From: a virus
IMG/VR virus record: IMGVR_UViG_3300047319_000254
Span: 1-26,707 of that record
Length of the DNA: 26,707 nucleotides
Direction: 5' to 3' (one strand)
Below the pieces are notes generated by a model. It had not been told where the DNA came from. It searched no databases and was given only the letters and a program-made list of their open reading frames with translations. Shown here piece by piece: positions 12,716-20,955 of this stretch (the first letter of the stretch is position 1; each line of letters starts with the position of its first letter). Made by a program: the position numbers and the translations under genes.

Positions 12716-12884
12716 GTTCCCTCCGGATGACCTTGTCGCGCAAGAGCACGTATGACTGCAGGCCGATATAGACGATGGTCGCCGCGGCGACATACCAGTT
12801 GATGTCGTGGTTCGTGAGCCAGAACCAGTAGTTGGCGCTAAGGGGCGGCGCAGCCTTTACCGCGCTTGCTGCAAGGTCGTTCAT
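12702..12884 (-). CDS. Small membrane protein, probable holin or antiholin
   Basis: The 60-residue protein has one membrane span (W-Y-V-A-A-A-T-I-V-Y-I-G-L-Q-S-Y-V-L-L, about residues 30-48), a second partly hydrophobic stretch near Y-W-F-W-L, and a very basic C-terminus (R-D-K-V-I-R-R-E-R-D-K-L). It is the first gene of the leftward lysis unit, after a terminator that closes the virion operon, and overlaps the endolysin. The layout fits a small holin. With the 3TM protein downstream there are two holin candidates, one of which may be an antiholin. No Rz-like spanin was found. Confidence 0.68.
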   Translation of the reverse strand: MNDLAASAVKAAPPLSANYWFWLTNHDINWYVAAATIVYIGLQSYVLLRDKVIRRERDKL

Positions 12885-12934
12885 GGTGGAATTCCCCGTT
12901 TCGTGGTTGTTCTATACTTCGGGCGCGCGGCATG

Positions 12935-12959
12935 AAAAAAGCCGCCCTGAAGGCGGCCA
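12935..12959 (-). terminator. Terminator separating the virion operon from the lysis genes
   Basis: On the minus strand a GGCCGCC stem (with its GGCGGC partner) and a short loop are followed by six T residues. It sits downstream of the last ejection-protein gene and upstream of the lysis genes. A weak TATAGA -10-like box on the minus strand (rc of 12913-12918) could restart transcription for lysis. Confidence 0.75.
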
Positions 12960-12969
12960 CACTGCCGGA

Positions 12970-13146
12970 ATGAGAAAAAGGAGAACCGTCTTGCAGCTAT
13001 ACGTCACGGCCCTTGCGCCTATGGTTTGCGTCTGTATCTACTTTGGCCTCGCGCGACTAGTTTCTGCGCTGCGGCGGTGGCACAACAACCATCGGATTAA
13101 GAAGCCCATTGGGCTGCGCATTAAGCGGTTGTTTCGCCGTATCTGA
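12970..13146 (+). CDS. Possible small membrane protein on the opposite strand
   Basis: A plus-strand frame of 58 residues starts at an ATG at 12970. A TTG at 12991, preceded by AAGGAG, is an alternative start. Its middle (L-Q-L-Y-V-T-A-L-A-P-M-V-C-V-C-I-Y-F-G-L-A-R-L-V) is a convincing membrane span, and its C-terminus is very basic. It is the only coding candidate in the gap 12960-13056, but its last 90 bases lie antisense to the ejection gene, and no promoter was found. It may be chance. Confidence 0.3.
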   Translation: MRKRRTVLQLYVTALAPMVCVCIYFGLARLVSALRRWHNNHRIKKPIGLRIKRLFRRI

Positions 13147-15135
13147 TAGCAGGCCACCGAGCGCCTTGCTCACAAACAGGCGGTTCTGTGCGTTCTCAAG
13201 CAGACCGCCGACATACGGCAGTTTCGTCAGCCCCGAGGCAGTATTGGACGTGTTGACCGGGGCCGATGATGGGAAGGCATTCATGTACGAGCCGACTCGC
13301 CCGATTGCATTCAGCTGAGCAAGCTCATCCGGCGTATAAAACGCGCCGAGCTTCGTCGGCCCGAAAGCCTGCATCTGCTGGGCATAGCCCGCCGGCTTGA
13401 ACGGCGCATCGCCGGCCACGTTATTCCCGAATCCCTTCAGCGCGAGCTGCGCGCCGATCTGATTGCGCGCTTCAGCGAACGCCCCAGGATCTTGAGACTT
13501 CAGCAGGTTCGCCAGCGCGCTCACCTGATCCGTCTTGCCACCGATGATGAATTTGCGGACGAAGTCGTCCGGATTGATAGAGTCGCTAGCTGAGGCTTCG
13601 AGCGCCGGAATCTGATCGTGAAGGGCGAAGCGTTGCGCAGCCAGCGCCCGGGCCGGCGCATAGACGCCGCCCTGATCGTCGGCCGACAGAATGGCGTTCT
13701 TGACGCTGTTGCGAAGCGTGCCGAGCGCGGCGTTCGTCGCCGGGTCGTTGCTCTGGTTTGCATTGATGACCTTCAGCAGGTTCTCGGCGTTCTCAATCGA
13801 GAAGGTTTTTTGCTGCGTGCCGCCCATCAGTCCAAGCTGATTGAAGTTGTTGCGCACGCCGCTCGGGACCTTGTCGCCGAAGTCGTTCAGCACCTGCGCA
13901 TAGTCCTGCGCTAGGCCGCTCAGCGGGACGTCCAGATTCTTCCCGCTCGACGTGCGCGCCGCGGTATAGGCGTCGGTAACCTGCTGCCTCATCCCATTGT
14001 CTATGGACTTCAGCGAGCCCTTCAGCGCAGAGCCCGCCTGGAAGGTATCGGCGGGGTTACCAGCGAGCCCGTAGAGCGCCTGTTGCAGTTGCGTGTTCTG
14101 CTGGTTGAACCGGTTTGCCAGTGGCTCGCCGACGCGGCTCAAACCGCGCATGTTGAGTTCCTGCGCGAATTGCGTCGGATCGCGGGTGATCTGACCGAGC
14201 GTCGGTTGCATGCCAAGGGCGGTGAAGTCTTGCGCGCGCATCGCAGCGGCCGGATCAACGTTCGGAGACTGCTGGATTGCCTGAGCTACTTGCTGCTTGA
14301 TTGGCGACAGGACTCCAATCGGATTGTTCGGGTCAGCAGGCCCGACCAACGGCGCATCCGGCGCGAACGACTGACTTGCTTGCGGGCCGAGTTCCCTGAT
14401 TGCCTGATCTACGCCGGCATCCGCACGCGACGCGGCCGCCTGAGGCGAGATTGGCGGCGCCGTCGTGAATTTAGGCCCAAAGGCGCGCACACCAGACGTT
14501 GCCAGCGAGCCCGCACCAACACCGGCCGCACCGCCGAGAAGTCCGCCTGCAATCTGCCATCCGGGGCCAAGGCCGATCTCCCTCGCCCCGCCTGATCCTG
14601 CGCCCGCGCCGGCGGCCCCGAGCATCTGCATGCCCGGCGCCACTTGCAAAGACCGACCGACTGACTGCGCAACCGGCGATGCCATCGAACCGACTACTTT
14701 GCCGAGCCCGACAGATGGCACGACGCTCGCCATCCCGCTTGCGGCGTCCTGAACCATCCTCTCGGTTGCGTTTTGCGGTTGCGGGACGCCGACAGCATTC
14801 ATCCCGCTCTGGATAACGGCAGACGGCATCTGCAAGTCTTGAATATGGGTGCCAGCAAGGGCATTGACGCCATGAATGCCGAGGTTGGTCACCGTGTTGA
14901 GGCCATCCCCCACCATCGCGGGCAGTGCTGTAATTCCTGTTACGCCCGCGCGCGCCGTCAGGCCCAACTGACGACCGAACTGGCTAAGCAGAGACGGGGA
15001 CGATGCCTGCACCGGCGCAGTGGCCACCGGGCGCCCTGACGCGTCCGCGATGAACTGGTCAGCCATCGAAGACTGCGCCGTAACTGTGCCTTGTGCGCCA
15101 ACATCCGCGAGAAACTGATCTGCGAGGCCGGCCAT
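13057..15135 (-). CDS. Large virion protein, probable DNA-ejection/internal protein
   Basis: The 692-residue protein is low in charge and rich in Ala, Gly, Gln, Ser, and Asn. The N-terminus contains two related units, L-A-D-Q-F-L-A-D and M-A-D-Q-F-I-A-D, each followed by T/A-rich spacers. Several long Gly/Ala hydrophobic stretches (for example A-G-A-G-A-G-S-G-G and L-L-G-G-A-A-G-V-G-A-G) could insert in membranes. It then shows a helical region (residues about 240-600) with repeated Q-A-L/Q-A-I motifs. Together with the two proteins upstream, it fits the three ejection proteins of podoviruses that form a channel for DNA. Family recognition is by composition and position only. Confidence 0.65.
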   Translation of the reverse strand: MAGLADQFLADVGAQGTVTAQSSMADQFIADASGRPVATAPVQASSPSLLSQFGRQLGLTARAGVTGITALPAMVGDGLNTVTNLGIHGVNALAGTHIQDLQMPSAVIQSGMNAVGVPQPQNATERMVQDAASGMASVVPSVGLGKVVGSMASPVAQSVGRSLQVAPGMQMLGAAGAGAGSGGAREIGLGPGWQIAGGLLGGAAGVGAGSLATSGVRAFGPKFTTAPPISPQAAASRADAGVDQAIRELGPQASQSFAPDAPLVGPADPNNPIGVLSPIKQQVAQAIQQSPNVDPAAAMRAQDFTALGMQPTLGQITRDPTQFAQELNMRGLSRVGEPLANRFNQQNTQLQQALYGLAGNPADTFQAGSALKGSLKSIDNGMRQQVTDAYTAARTSSGKNLDVPLSGLAQDYAQVLNDFGDKVPSGVRNNFNQLGLMGGTQQKTFSIENAENLLKVINANQSNDPATNAALGTLRNSVKNAILSADDQGGVYAPARALAAQRFALHDQIPALEASASDSINPDDFVRKFIIGGKTDQVSALANLLKSQDPGAFAEARNQIGAQLALKGFGNNVAGDAPFKPAGYAQQMQAFGPTKLGAFYTPDELAQLNAIGRVGSYMNAFPSSAPVNTSNTASGLTKLPYVGGLLENAQNRLFVSKALGGLLSDTAKQPLNAQPNGLLNPMVVVPPPQRRN

Positions 15136-16892
15136 TAGAACGCCCCCATTTGCTGGAGAGTGCGGATCTTGTTCACGATGGTTGGGTCTTGCTGCATCAG
15201 CTTCTTCGCGAACGCCTGCCTCGCCGTCGGGTCCTTAATATTCGCGTACTGGAATATGCGCTGATCGGCGTTCTGATCGAACTTCATTTCGGCGTTGTTG
15301 TATGCGACCGGGTCACGAGTATTCGCCAAGGGCGCGAGAAGTCGAGTTTTTGCCTGCACCATCGCATTCCCGCCCATCAGACTGTCCGCCGCCTCATTGA
15401 TTGCCTGTGGCGTCATGTGCGCGTTGGGATAGGCTGACTGAAGGATGGAGCGGGCTGCGTCGGTGCCAAGACCGCCAGTGCCCAAGCGGGCGACAATCTG
15501 ATTCGAATATTTGTCCAGCAGATTGTTCGCTGTTACAGCGTCCGTCGCTCTCTCGCTACCAGCAAGTGAAAGCAGGCCATTCACATAGTTGATGCGGTCG
15601 GATTGCTGGCCAGTCGCCGCCTGACTCGCAAGCCCCTTGATGCTTTGCAGATACGAGTTCGTCGTCTGAGCCTGGGTATTCTGGCCGCTAAGGTCCGTCC
15701 ACTTCTTCGACAACTCGTTTTGCAAGTTCGTCGCAGCGGCCTGAGCGCCAGCCGGAGCCCCCATCGGAGGCGCAGCATAGATAGGGGCGCGCCCAGCAGG
15801 CGCGGCGGGAGCCCCGGCGCTTACCGGTGCCCCACCAGGAACCGGGCCGCCCGGCAGCGGAACGGGCGAGCCGCCCTGCGCCTGCGGACCGCCGAGACCC
15901 GCCATCGTCGGGATCGGCGGCGGCTGATTGCCGAATGCGCCCCCGGTCGCGGCAGAAGTCCGATTCGTGACTGGCAGAGGATTGCCCTGCGCATCGACAC
16001 CCGAAAATGGCAAGACGCTACCCTCACCGCCCGCCTTCGCCGCAGCAGATGCAGCGATAGCATCGTTCGCACCGGCCACCGGCACGATCTGCCAGCCGTT
16101 TGGCCCCTGCACTGCCGTATAGCCCTCGGGCACTTGCGGCAGTTGCTGCATAGACCCAGTCGCGGGGTTGTACGCGAAGCCACCACCGCGAAACGCCTGC
16201 AGCGGCATGTTGTTCAGCTTGGCGACCTGCTGCTGAATCATTTGCTTGCCGAGCGTGCTGCTGGGATCGATGCCGGACGCGCGCAGCAGCTTCTGGAAAT
16301 CGGTCGGCGAGTATTGGGCAAGCATGCTGTCGACGAGCTTGTCCGGCGATAGCGCGAGCGCGAGCCCGGCCTGTTGAGTCGGGATGCTGCCGAACAGCCC
16401 GCCGGATTGTGGTGCAGCAGCGGGCGCGGCCTGAGGTTGCGGTGCCGCGGGCACATCGGCTTGCGGTGCCTGAGGCGCGGCCCCCATGTTCGGAACAGGC
16501 GCCGACGATACGCCCGGGCCAGAGCCATCCGAGCCCGGCGGCAGACCGCCCGCATCGAGAACCGGAATGCCGGTGCCACCTGTCTGCGGCGCGCTCGCCT
16601 GCGCTGGTGCTCCCTGCTGCCCCGAGAACGCGCCCTGCAGAATGCTGTTCAGCAGACCGCTTTTATTCGCCTGATACTGCAGGTTCTGCAACTGCAGCGC
16701 CTTCGACATGCGATCGTACTGGTGATCGATCGCACCCTGGTAGCCGCCGACCGCCCCCTGAAGCCCCTGCGCGAGCACACTGCCGAGACCCACCGGCATC
16801 CGGCTCGGGCCGCTGGCCGCCATCATGTTCGTGCCGGCAGACAGCAGGCCCAGCGTCGTCGGGTCATTCATCAAACCGTCTAGAAGTCCCAT
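15135..16892 (-). CDS. Internal virion protein, Pro/Ala/Gly-rich, probable ejection component
   Basis: The 585-residue protein starts M-G-L-L-D-G-L-M-N-D and has a helical N-terminus (T-T-L-G-L-L-S-A-G-T-N-M-M-A-A). A central disordered block of Ala, Pro, and Gly (about residues 90-170 and 330-400) is followed by a folded C-terminus with L-L-D-K-Y-S-N-Q-I-V-A-R and A-R-S-I-L-Q-S-A-Y-P. Its stop overlaps the start of the following gene (TAATG). Composition and place in the operon support an internal or ejection protein; no catalytic motif is seen. Confidence 0.62.
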   Translation of the reverse strand: MGLLDGLMNDPTTLGLLSAGTNMMAASGPSRMPVGLGSVLAQGLQGAVGGYQGAIDHQYDRMSKALQLQNLQYQANKSGLLNSILQGAFSGQQGAPAQASAPQTGGTGIPVLDAGGLPPGSDGSGPGVSSAPVPNMGAAPQAPQADVPAAPQPQAAPAAAPQSGGLFGSIPTQQAGLALALSPDKLVDSMLAQYSPTDFQKLLRASGIDPSSTLGKQMIQQQVAKLNNMPLQAFRGGGFAYNPATGSMQQLPQVPEGYTAVQGPNGWQIVPVAGANDAIAASAAAKAGGEGSVLPFSGVDAQGNPLPVTNRTSAATGGAFGNQPPPIPTMAGLGGPQAQGGSPVPLPGGPVPGGAPVSAGAPAAPAGRAPIYAAPPMGAPAGAQAAATNLQNELSKKWTDLSGQNTQAQTTNSYLQSIKGLASQAATGQQSDRINYVNGLLSLAGSERATDAVTANNLLDKYSNQIVARLGTGGLGTDAARSILQSAYPNAHMTPQAINEAADSLMGGNAMVQAKTRLLAPLANTRDPVAYNNAEMKFDQNADQRIFQYANIKDPTARQAFAKKLMQQDPTIVNKIRTLQQMGAF

Positions 16893-16901
16893 GTGTGCGC
16901 C

Positions 16902-18215
16902 TTAACCGTAGTTGGACGGGTTGTCGAAGCCGGAATAGGCCGACTGGTAAGACGGGTTGAAGCCCGATGAGCTCGGCGAGCCAGCCGCATTTTTGTAGGC
17001 GTTGTAAAGCCCGAGACCCGCCGTCGCGCCCCCGACTGCATTACCAACCGGATTCGTGAAATACGGTGTGGTCTGCGAAACGGAGCCACCCAGCCCGGTG
17101 AATGGTGAAAGCATGTTCGTGACCTGCTGCTGTTGCCAAAACGGATAGGCGTTCTGTGTCGAGCCGTAGTTATAGATCTGGCCGGTCAAGCTGCCGATCT
17201 GGCTCATTGCACCGAGCGCGTTCGAACTGTTGAGCGCGTTCGTCGAGAGGTTCGATTGCTGATTGGACTGCGCCGCCTGCTGCGTCAATTGCGCATTCGT
17301 GAGCCCGGCTTGTTGCTGGAAGCCGGCATTCGTCGCGTTCGCCTGCTGCTGGTTTTGCAGGTTGGCGAGATTCATACCCTGCTGCAGGCTGGCATTCTGC
17401 GACGCCACGCCATACTGTTGATTCGACAGGTTGTTGAGCGCAGACAGAGCATTCGACTGACCCTGCATGTAGGTGTTGGCCTGAGCATTCGCGGCGGCAT
17501 CCTGATTGTTCATGCCCATCTGCGCGCCTGCCTGCGCGAGCGCGGTGCCGTACTGACCGATGGCGTTGCCTTGCGCGATGCCCTGCCGCGAGCCGCCATA
17601 ACCACCGGCGGCCACCGCCCCCGAATTGATCCCCGGCAACACGTTCTGCGTCAGGTTGCGCGTCGCGTTGGTCATCGAGTTGTTGTAGGCGTCGTTCGCC
17701 TGATCGATACCCTGCTGAATCTGACCCCTCAGATACGGGTTGTTGCCGGACGCGCCGCTCAGCATGTTCTGATACGTCGGAGCCAGGTTGATACCGTTCT
17801 GGTTCGGCGCATTGATTTGCGCGGCGTTGCCCTGTGCCGCATTCATTCCGGCCGCCTGCATCGATGCCGCGTTCATCGTCGGCGTCTGCTGGCTCCAGCC
17901 GAGCATGCCGTTCGCGGTGTTCAGCGAGTGGCCGAGAAGGCCAAGGGGTGCGCCAGAGCCGAGATATGAATTCGCGTCGTTGCCGAACTGCGCGAGGCCC
18001 GCGTTCTGCGGGGTCCACTGCATGTTGTAAGTGCTATTTGCGAGGCCCGGATGCTGAGCCCCGGTGCTGTCCGTGAACCCGTACAGCATTCCGTGCATGG
18101 CCGGGTCGAGGCTCATCGTCTGCGTGCTCGTCGTCGAGCCTCCTCCGTCGCCCCCCGAGAGGCTCCCAGCCGCCCCGATCACCGCTGCACCCGCGCCTAT
18201 CCAAGCTGCTGGCAT
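16902..18215 (-). CDS. Internal virion protein, Gln/Asn/Ala-rich, probable ejection component
   Basis: The 437-residue protein starts M-P-A-A-W-I-G-A-G-A-A-V-I-G-A-A, a hydrophobic glycine-rich N-terminus like those of P22-type ejection proteins. Much of the rest is Asn/Gln/Ala-rich helix with heptad-like spacing (about residues 225-330). No cysteine is visible. It is the first of three adjacent large low-complexity proteins and lies just downstream of the cupin gene, one base from its stop. The role is inferred from composition, size, and gene order. Confidence 0.62.
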   Translation of the reverse strand: MPAAWIGAGAAVIGAAGSLSGGDGGGSTTSTQTMSLDPAMHGMLYGFTDSTGAQHPGLANSTYNMQWTPQNAGLAQFGNDANSYLGSGAPLGLLGHSLNTANGMLGWSQQTPTMNAASMQAAGMNAAQGNAAQINAPNQNGINLAPTYQNMLSGASGNNPYLRGQIQQGIDQANDAYNNSMTNATRNLTQNVLPGINSGAVAAGGYGGSRQGIAQGNAIGQYGTALAQAGAQMGMNNQDAAANAQANTYMQGQSNALSALNNLSNQQYGVASQNASLQQGMNLANLQNQQQANATNAGFQQQAGLTNAQLTQQAAQSNQQSNLSTNALNSSNALGAMSQIGSLTGQIYNYGSTQNAYPFWQQQQVTNMLSPFTGLGGSVSQTTPYFTNPVGNAVGGATAGLGLYNAYKNAAGSPSSSGFNPSYQSAYSGFDNPSNYG

Positions 18216-18216
18216 A

Positions 18217-18555
18217 TCAAGCCCCTTTTTGAATCAATACTTCGTCGATATTCTCTCGATCAGTTTCCGAGGTCCCATGCACGCAAAACCAGATAATGTC
18301 CGTGAGCGCAGTAATTTTGTGTTCAATTCCGGCTGGGATAGTGATTACGTCTCCAGTCTCGTATTCGCGCACTTGCCCGCCAATCTCTGAGCGCACACGG
18401 CCTTGGCACAAAATGCTGTAATGCTCGTAGTTATGCCGATGCGAACCGATTACGTGGCCTTCCTTGGCTTGCATCCGGCGCATATACACAGGGTTTCCCT
18501 CTGTCGGGAAAAAGTGCATCACGCCCAATATGGAATCCAGATCAATAGCAGTCAC
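18217..18555 (-). CDS. Cupin-fold metal-binding protein
   Basis: The 112-residue protein uses a GTG start that overlaps the stop of the oxygenase gene (GTGA), with GGAGG about eight bases upstream. The cupin motif 1 is G-S-H-R-H-N-Y-E-H-Y-S (His39, His41, and Glu44 or His45 as metal ligands) and motif 2 is P-A-G-I-E-H-K-I (His79). The small single-domain form is like many sensory or small-molecule-binding cupins. The neighbouring oxygenase also uses an iron-centred double-stranded beta helix, and the two are co-translated. What it binds is unknown; it may modify or scavenge a small ligand, or be a virion component, since it lies in the structural operon. Confidence 0.8.
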   Translation of the reverse strand: MTAIDLDSILGVMHFFPTEGNPVYMRRMQAKEGHVIGSHRHNYEHYSILCQGRVRSEIGGQVREYETGDVITIPAGIEHKITALTDIIWFCVHGTSETDRENIDEVLIQKGA

Positions 18556-19130
18556 CGCTTGTACCTCCGTTCGTAATCGTGAACTCTCAGACAGACGCAC
18601 ATCACGATATAGTCTTGGTCGCTCGTATTGATCACAGAATGATTCTCGGTATTCACGAACCGGTGCACATCACCCGGTCGGTCTTCAATCCGTTCGCCCT
18701 CGTACACGAAAGCGGCGCCAGGTGCTGACTGGATGCAGATATTGAACTTGTCGTAATACTCGACGTGCCAGCCGAAGTCTTTATGCGGGTAGATTTGGTG
18801 GCCTGGCTTTACGCGCCAGATAAAGATTCCACCGATCCGCTCAGCTTCTACTCGGCGTGCCAAGTCGAACACGAGCGGCCGTAGTGCGGGCAAAGCATAT
18901 GCAGCCGGATACCATACGGGATCGTGTTCATTATTGAACGTCGACCAATCGCCAGACTTCAACCATTCTGTCTTGTCGTTATATCGGACCCAAATGTCGT
19001 CGCTGTCATGGTGAGGCCCATTCGGCCCGAGCCGTTCCATATCGACATTCCACAACTCAGGGTGTTGATGCAGCTGCAGAGCTAACGGCGTGACGTCGAC
19101 GCCTTGCGCAATTTTGATGAAATTCTTCAC
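18552..19130 (-). CDS. Aspartyl/asparaginyl beta-hydroxylase-like 2-oxoglutarate oxygenase
   Basis: The 192-residue protein carries a double-stranded beta-helix iron site: H116-K-D118 (H-x-D), distal H164 in E-N-H-S-V-I-N, and a following R182 that may hold 2-oxoglutarate. The G-D-V-H-R-F-V-N-T segment is typical of aspartyl/asparaginyl hydroxylases. It lacks the extra domains of the animal enzymes. The start is a GTG with AAGGA upstream. A phage-encoded oxygenase inside the virion operon suggests hydroxylation of a structural protein or of a host protein during late infection, but the target is unknown. Confidence 0.8.
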   Translation of the reverse strand: MKNFIKIAQGVDVTPLALQLHQHPELWNVDMERLGPNGPHHDSDDIWVRYNDKTEWLKSGDWSTFNNEHDPVWYPAAYALPALRPLVFDLARRVEAERIGGIFIWRVKPGHQIYPHKDFGWHVEYYDKFNICIQSAPGAAFVYEGERIEDRPGDVHRFVNTENHSVINTSDQDYIVMCVCLRVHDYERRYKR

Positions 19131-19141
19131 GTTGAAAGTCC

Positions 19142-19390
19142 TTATGCGATCTTGGTCCAGCTACCGGACCGATATTGATAGAGCGCAGCCGCAGTCGACG
19201 GCGCGGTAACGTTCGCTGCGAAATAAACGGTGTCACCCTCACGCGGTTTTTTTGGCAGCACGGCCTGCTGCTCATAGCGAACAGCGGGCGACTGGCCGGC
19301 GAGCGCGAGCGCGATCTTCTGGAACTCGGATTGCAGATAGTTCGGGATCTGCTTCGGATCGGACGGCGGCTGAGCGGGGATATAGGCCAT
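19142..19390 (-). CDS. Small hypothetical virion-module protein
   Basis: The 82-residue protein starts M-A-Y-I-P-A-Q-P-P-S-D-P-K-Q-I-P-N-Y-L-Q. A helical part (Q-S-E-F-Q-K-I-A-L-A-L-A) precedes a beta C-terminus (D-T-V-Y-F-A-A-N-V, ending S-G-S-W-T-K-I-A). The last block (Y-x-Y-R-S-G-S-W) looks like a receptor-facing or fibre-associated strand motif. Its ATG overlaps the stop of the nozzle-like gene, indicating co-translation. Conservation in similar podovirus operons is recalled, not shown. Function unknown. Confidence 0.7.
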   Translation of the reverse strand: MAYIPAQPPSDPKQIPNYLQSEFQKIALALAGQSPAVRYEQQAVLPKKPREGDTVYFAANVTAPSTAAALYQYRSGSWTKIA

Positions 19391-20955
19391 CAGTAGAGCC
19401 CCATCATTTGCGCGTTGACGGTGAACTGCTTCACGCGCCACGTGCAGATAGCAGTGGTTTCGAACTTCACGCCCACATAGCGCGCGCACGGCGCGGATAT
19501 GGTGTCGACCTTCAGCGATGTGCCAACCGTGAACGGGAATGGCCCGGTCCAGGTGATCGGCGCCTCGGCATCCGTCTGGCCGCCGACATAGACGTTCACC
19601 ACGGTCCCGGCCGGCGCGTCGATGATCGGCCGCACTTCCGTGATCAGCTTCAGACGCTCGGGCGCGTCAAACGTGATCCCGGTCTTTTCACAGTTGGCCG
19701 TCATCGCGGCCGCGCCGAACGTTTCGCCGACGTCGGCCAGATAGATCAGGTTGTCATTGGCCGATGCCAGCACGAGGCGCGGTGTTGCCTGGGTGTATTC
19801 GTTTTGCCCCCATGCCTTCGTTTCGAGATTCCATGGCGTGGTTTGAACCTGCCACGAGTTGCCCTGCGCGTAGACGATCACGCCTGAATTCGCGTGTGAG
19901 ACGTTCGGCAGATCGCGCGTGCCCCACGTGTTGGATTTCCAGTTCCAGACCATCGCCATGTTCGGCCACGTCGCGCCGATCTTCGGCACGCAGAACCAGA
20001 TTTCGTTGCGGCGCAGGTTGGCGACCGCGAACGAGTTGCCGTAGTTGGTCGAGTCGATCGAGTTGAACAGGTACTTGCGAATGCGCGCGTCGGCGATCGA
20101 CGTCACATTGCCCGCGATGTCCACCACGACGATGTCGCCCTGCGTAAGCACCGCGTGGCCGCCGGGGAACTCGACTGCGCAGTTCTGCGCGAGCGCGCCG
20201 GCCTGCTTCGAGAGAGGTGCGAAGTTGAAAATGTACGGCTGACCCGAGTACTGCGCGAGCCACGTCGAGCCCTCTTTGTAGACGACGAAGTTCTGACCCA
20301 GCGACAGGCCGTCGACGATCACATCAGGCGTGTCAGCGAGATCGACCTGACCGGCGTCATGCGTCGCATCGGTAACGTCCCACGTGGCCGGCAGCGTGCC
20401 CGGATCGGCTTCGGTCGACCACTTGACCATGGTCGGAAAGTTGGACGGACCATTCGAGACGTTCAGCGCCATCAGGAAGTTGCGGAACGGGCGCAGCACC
20501 TTGCACGTGTAGCCAGCCGGCCACCCGGTGAGGTTCGCCATCTTCACCGCCGGATCGCCGCCCCAGAACTGCGGCACGTCCACGCCGTTATTCAGGAACA
20601 GGACGCCAGTCAGGACGCCGCCATTCCATTTGTTGGCTGCCGTGCCGGTATAGAGCACATCGGCGCCCGAAGTCTGCCGCGTGATGTCCGTGTGCGTCGT
20701 GTTCTGGACCGCGTAGACCTTCTGGAGGCCGCAGTAGACCCAATAGCGGCCCGCCACACCGTTCGTCGGGAACACGGCATAGGGCGGGACCTGCGGCGCA
20801 CCGTAGATCGCTGCATGTCCCTGCATCTTCTCCGCATAGCCATCGCGGAAACGCAGATTGCGGCCGGCGGTCCATTCGCTCGGCTGCGTGTCGGGCGCGA
20901 ATACATCGCGGTTCAGGCCCGCCGAGCCCATTTCCTTGAAAGGCGCGAGCGGCAT
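19390..20955 (-). CDS. Virion structural protein, probable tail nozzle/tubular protein
   Basis: The 521-residue protein starts at M-P-L-A-P-F-K-E-M-G-S-A-G, with the ATG overlapping the previous stop. The long frame upstream is rejected because of this coupling. Sequence is predominantly beta with aromatic turns; repeats of the type Y-W-V-Y-C-G-L and I-W-F-C-V-P suggest a beta-propeller-like fold. A similar opening (M-P-L-x-P-F-K-x-x-G-x-x-G) followed by a R-F-R-D-G-Y-A-E segment is familiar from podovirus structural proteins. Its position after the fibre genes and before the ejection proteins fits a tail nozzle or tubular-B-like role, but this is inference. Confidence 0.68.
   Translation of the reverse strand: MPLAPFKEMGSAGLNRDVFAPDTQPSEWTAGRNLRFRDGYAEKMQGHAAIYGAPQVPPYAVFPTNGVAGRYWVYCGLQKVYAVQNTTHTDITRQTSGADVLYTGTAANKWNGGVLTGVLFLNNGVDVPQFWGGDPAVKMANLTGWPAGYTCKVLRPFRNFLMALNVSNGPSNFPTMVKWSTEADPGTLPATWDVTDATHDAGQVDLADTPDVIVDGLSLGQNFVVYKEGSTWLAQYSGQPYIFNFAPLSKQAGALAQNCAVEFPGGHAVLTQGDIVVVDIAGNVTSIADARIRKYLFNSIDSTNYGNSFAVANLRRNEIWFCVPKIGATWPNMAMVWNWKSNTWGTRDLPNVSHANSGVIVYAQGNSWQVQTTPWNLETKAWGQNEYTQATPRLVLASANDNLIYLADVGETFGAAAMTANCEKTGITFDAPERLKLITEVRPIIDAPAGTVVNVYVGGQTDAEAPITWTGPFPFTVGTSLKVDTISAPCARYVGVKFETTAICTWRVKQFTVNAQMMGLY

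Noticed and set aside
15603-16352. A 249-codon plus-strand frame within the ejection-protein gene
   Set aside because: It is strongly Arg-rich, typical of an antisense shadow of an Ala/Pro/Gly-rich gene, and lacks any start signal.
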